From: Pseudomonas pohangensis
Lineage (GTDB): Bacteria; Pseudomonadota; Gammaproteobacteria; Pseudomonadales; Pseudomonadaceae
Direction: 5' to 3'
Assembly: GCF_900105995.1 (NCBI RefSeq)
Contig: NZ_LT629785.1
Location: forward strand, 2,976,001 to 3,040,000
DNA length: 64,000 nucleotides
Shown here: positions 63,123 through 64,000 of the stretch, piece by piece
Layout of the letters: every line of letters begins with the position of its first letter
Numbering within the stretch: the first letter of the stretch is position 1
Notes under the pieces: model-generated
Told to the model about the DNA's origin: nothing
The model's input: the letters and a program-made list of their open reading frames with translations, nothing else
Database searches by the model: none
Position numbers and translations under genes: made by a program

Positions 63123-64000
63123 TCATGCATCCTCTCCAGCCAGCAGCAGTGCTTCCAGCTGCGTACCAACATGCTGTGCATCAAGCCCATCAAAGCACGA
63201 CTTGTTGCGGTCGCCGCTACCGGCACCCGGGCCACTGGCACACAGATGGATCTGGCCCTTGCCGTAGGCACCGACCTTGCCCGGCAGGGTCGGTCCATAC
63301 AGGGAGATGGTGGGCACATCCAGCGCGGCAGCCATGTGACCGAGGCCGGTGTCCACCGCCACGCAGGCGCGGGCACCGGCTATTACCTTGGCCACGCCGG
63401 CGAGATTCAGTTTCGGCAGCACGGCAACATGCTCCAGTCCTGCCGCAATACGTTCGGCGCGGGCCTGCTCTTCCGCGTTGCCCCAGGGCAGGCGGACTGC
63501 CCAGCCCAGTTCGTTGCAGCGCTCGGCCAGCGCACGCCACTCGTTCTCCGGCCAGTGCTTGCTCGGCCAGGTGGTACCGTGCAGGAACAGCAGGTAAGGC
63601 AATTCCGGCGCGTCCGCCATGCCGGCCCGATCCAGCCCATAGTCACCCAGACCTGCGGGCAAGGCATAACCCAGCGCGCGGGCGAACAGCTGGCGGACCC
63701 GCTGCAGCGCATGCTGGTCCTTGGGTACCGCATAGGTCCGGTCATAGAAGTGGCAGGCGATGGGTTCACGGGCCGAATCGCGGTCCAGCCCGGCCACCGG
63801 CGCCTGTACGTAACGGGTCAACCAGGCGCTCTTGAGCAGGCCCTGGGCATCAATCACCAGATCGTATCTGGTCTCGCGCAGACGCGCCTTGAAGCGCCGC
63901 CACTCACCGTCTCTGAAGGTTTGCAGGGGATGCTTGCGCCAACGGCGGATGGCCACCGGCAGCACCTGCGCCACCGCCGGATGCCAGGCCGGAATCTCGG
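63123..64000 (-). CDS. waaC: LPS heptosyltransferase I WaaC (RfaC), 5' end outside the window
   Basis: About 292 C-terminal residues of heptosyltransferase I, which adds the first L-glycero-D-manno-heptose to Kdo. The frame runs off the end of the window; the usual protein is about 350 residues, so some 55-60 are missing. RYDLVIDAQGLLKSAWLTRY, HGTTWPSKHWPENEW and CVAVDTGLGHMAAAL are the family-9 motifs. It is followed by waaG in the leftward core operon, separated by the paired hairpins. Confidence 0.95.
   Translation of the reverse strand, partial: EIPAWHPAVAQVLPVAIRRWRKHPLQTFRDGEWRRFKARLRETRYDLVIDAQGLLKSAWLTRYVQAPVAGLDRDSAREPIACHFYDRTYAVPKDQHALQRVRQLFARALGYALPAGLGDYGLDRAGMADAPELPYLLFLHGTTWPSKHWPENEWRALAERCNELGWAVRLPWGNAEEQARAERIAAGLEHVAVLPKLNLAGVAKVIAGARACVAVDTGLGHMAAALDVPTISLYGPTLPGKVGAYGKGQIHLCASGPGAGSGDRNKSCFDGLDAQHVGTQLEALLLAGEDA

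Overview
The window reads as chromosome of a gamma-proteobacterium of the Pseudomonas group. The block miaB-ybeZ-ybeY-ybeX-lnt-(zinc ribbon)-leuS-lptE-holA-SltB-type transglycosylase, and the lipopolysaccharide (LPS) core block hldE/dnpA/mig-14/msbA ... wapO/wapQ/wapP/waaP/waaG/waaC, are Pseudomonas gene neighbourhoods (PA3980-PA3992 and PA4996-PA5011 in P. aeruginosa, from memory). Here the two blocks lie together, joined by an LrgA/LrgB pair, a LON-domain gene and a carbamoyltransferase.

Layout. 1-1.74 kb: the 3' part of a CusA/CzcA-type heavy-metal RND pump, then a small copper chaperone behind a MerR-type promoter. 1.75-17.1 kb: a mobile island that I read as a Gamma-Mobile-Trio (GMT) element. 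It is transcribed leftward as gmtY-gmtZ-gmtX, a VPA1267-like gene and a RecD-like helicase, then, after a 284-bp gap, a three-gene cargo: an MmeI-like adenine methyltransferase without a visible nuclease domain, an SF2 helicase and a GIY-YIG nuclease. 17.1-21.5 kb: further accessory DNA with a start-less Xre/MbcA-type antitoxin, a NERD-domain protein and an AT-rich AAA_13/RloC-like ATPase, ending in a truncated DUF1820 gene that marks the junction with the core genome. A 29-bp direct repeat (27/29 identical) lies at both outer edges (1756 and 21101).

21.7-36.5 kb is mostly housekeeping: tRNA modification, ribosome maturation, lipoprotein acylation, leucyl-tRNA synthetase, LPS transport, the DNA polymerase III delta subunit and peptidoglycan lysis. 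36.5-64 kb is a long LPS core/surface-polysaccharide locus, largely leftward and tightly packed with many stop/start overlaps. It holds ADP-heptose synthesis (HldE), lipid A-core export (MsbA), heptosyltransferase I and the first core glucosyltransferase (WaaC, WaaG), four WaaP-type kinase-fold genes in a row, an O-antigen-ligase-like protein, five other glycosyltransferases and two carbamoyltransferases. A variable middle segment adds an acyltransferase, two sulfotransferases, a NeuD-type acetyltransferase and a DegT-type sugar aminotransferase, which points to a decorated, possibly sulfated and carbamoylated, outer core or glycan.

The most interesting parts are the GMT island with its methylase/helicase/GIY-YIG cargo, the nine 59-residue repeats of GmtZ, the broken DUF1820 gene at the island edge, the RloC-like/NERD pair, and the sulfotransferase-bearing LPS segment. 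No tRNA, rRNA or CRISPR array was seen.
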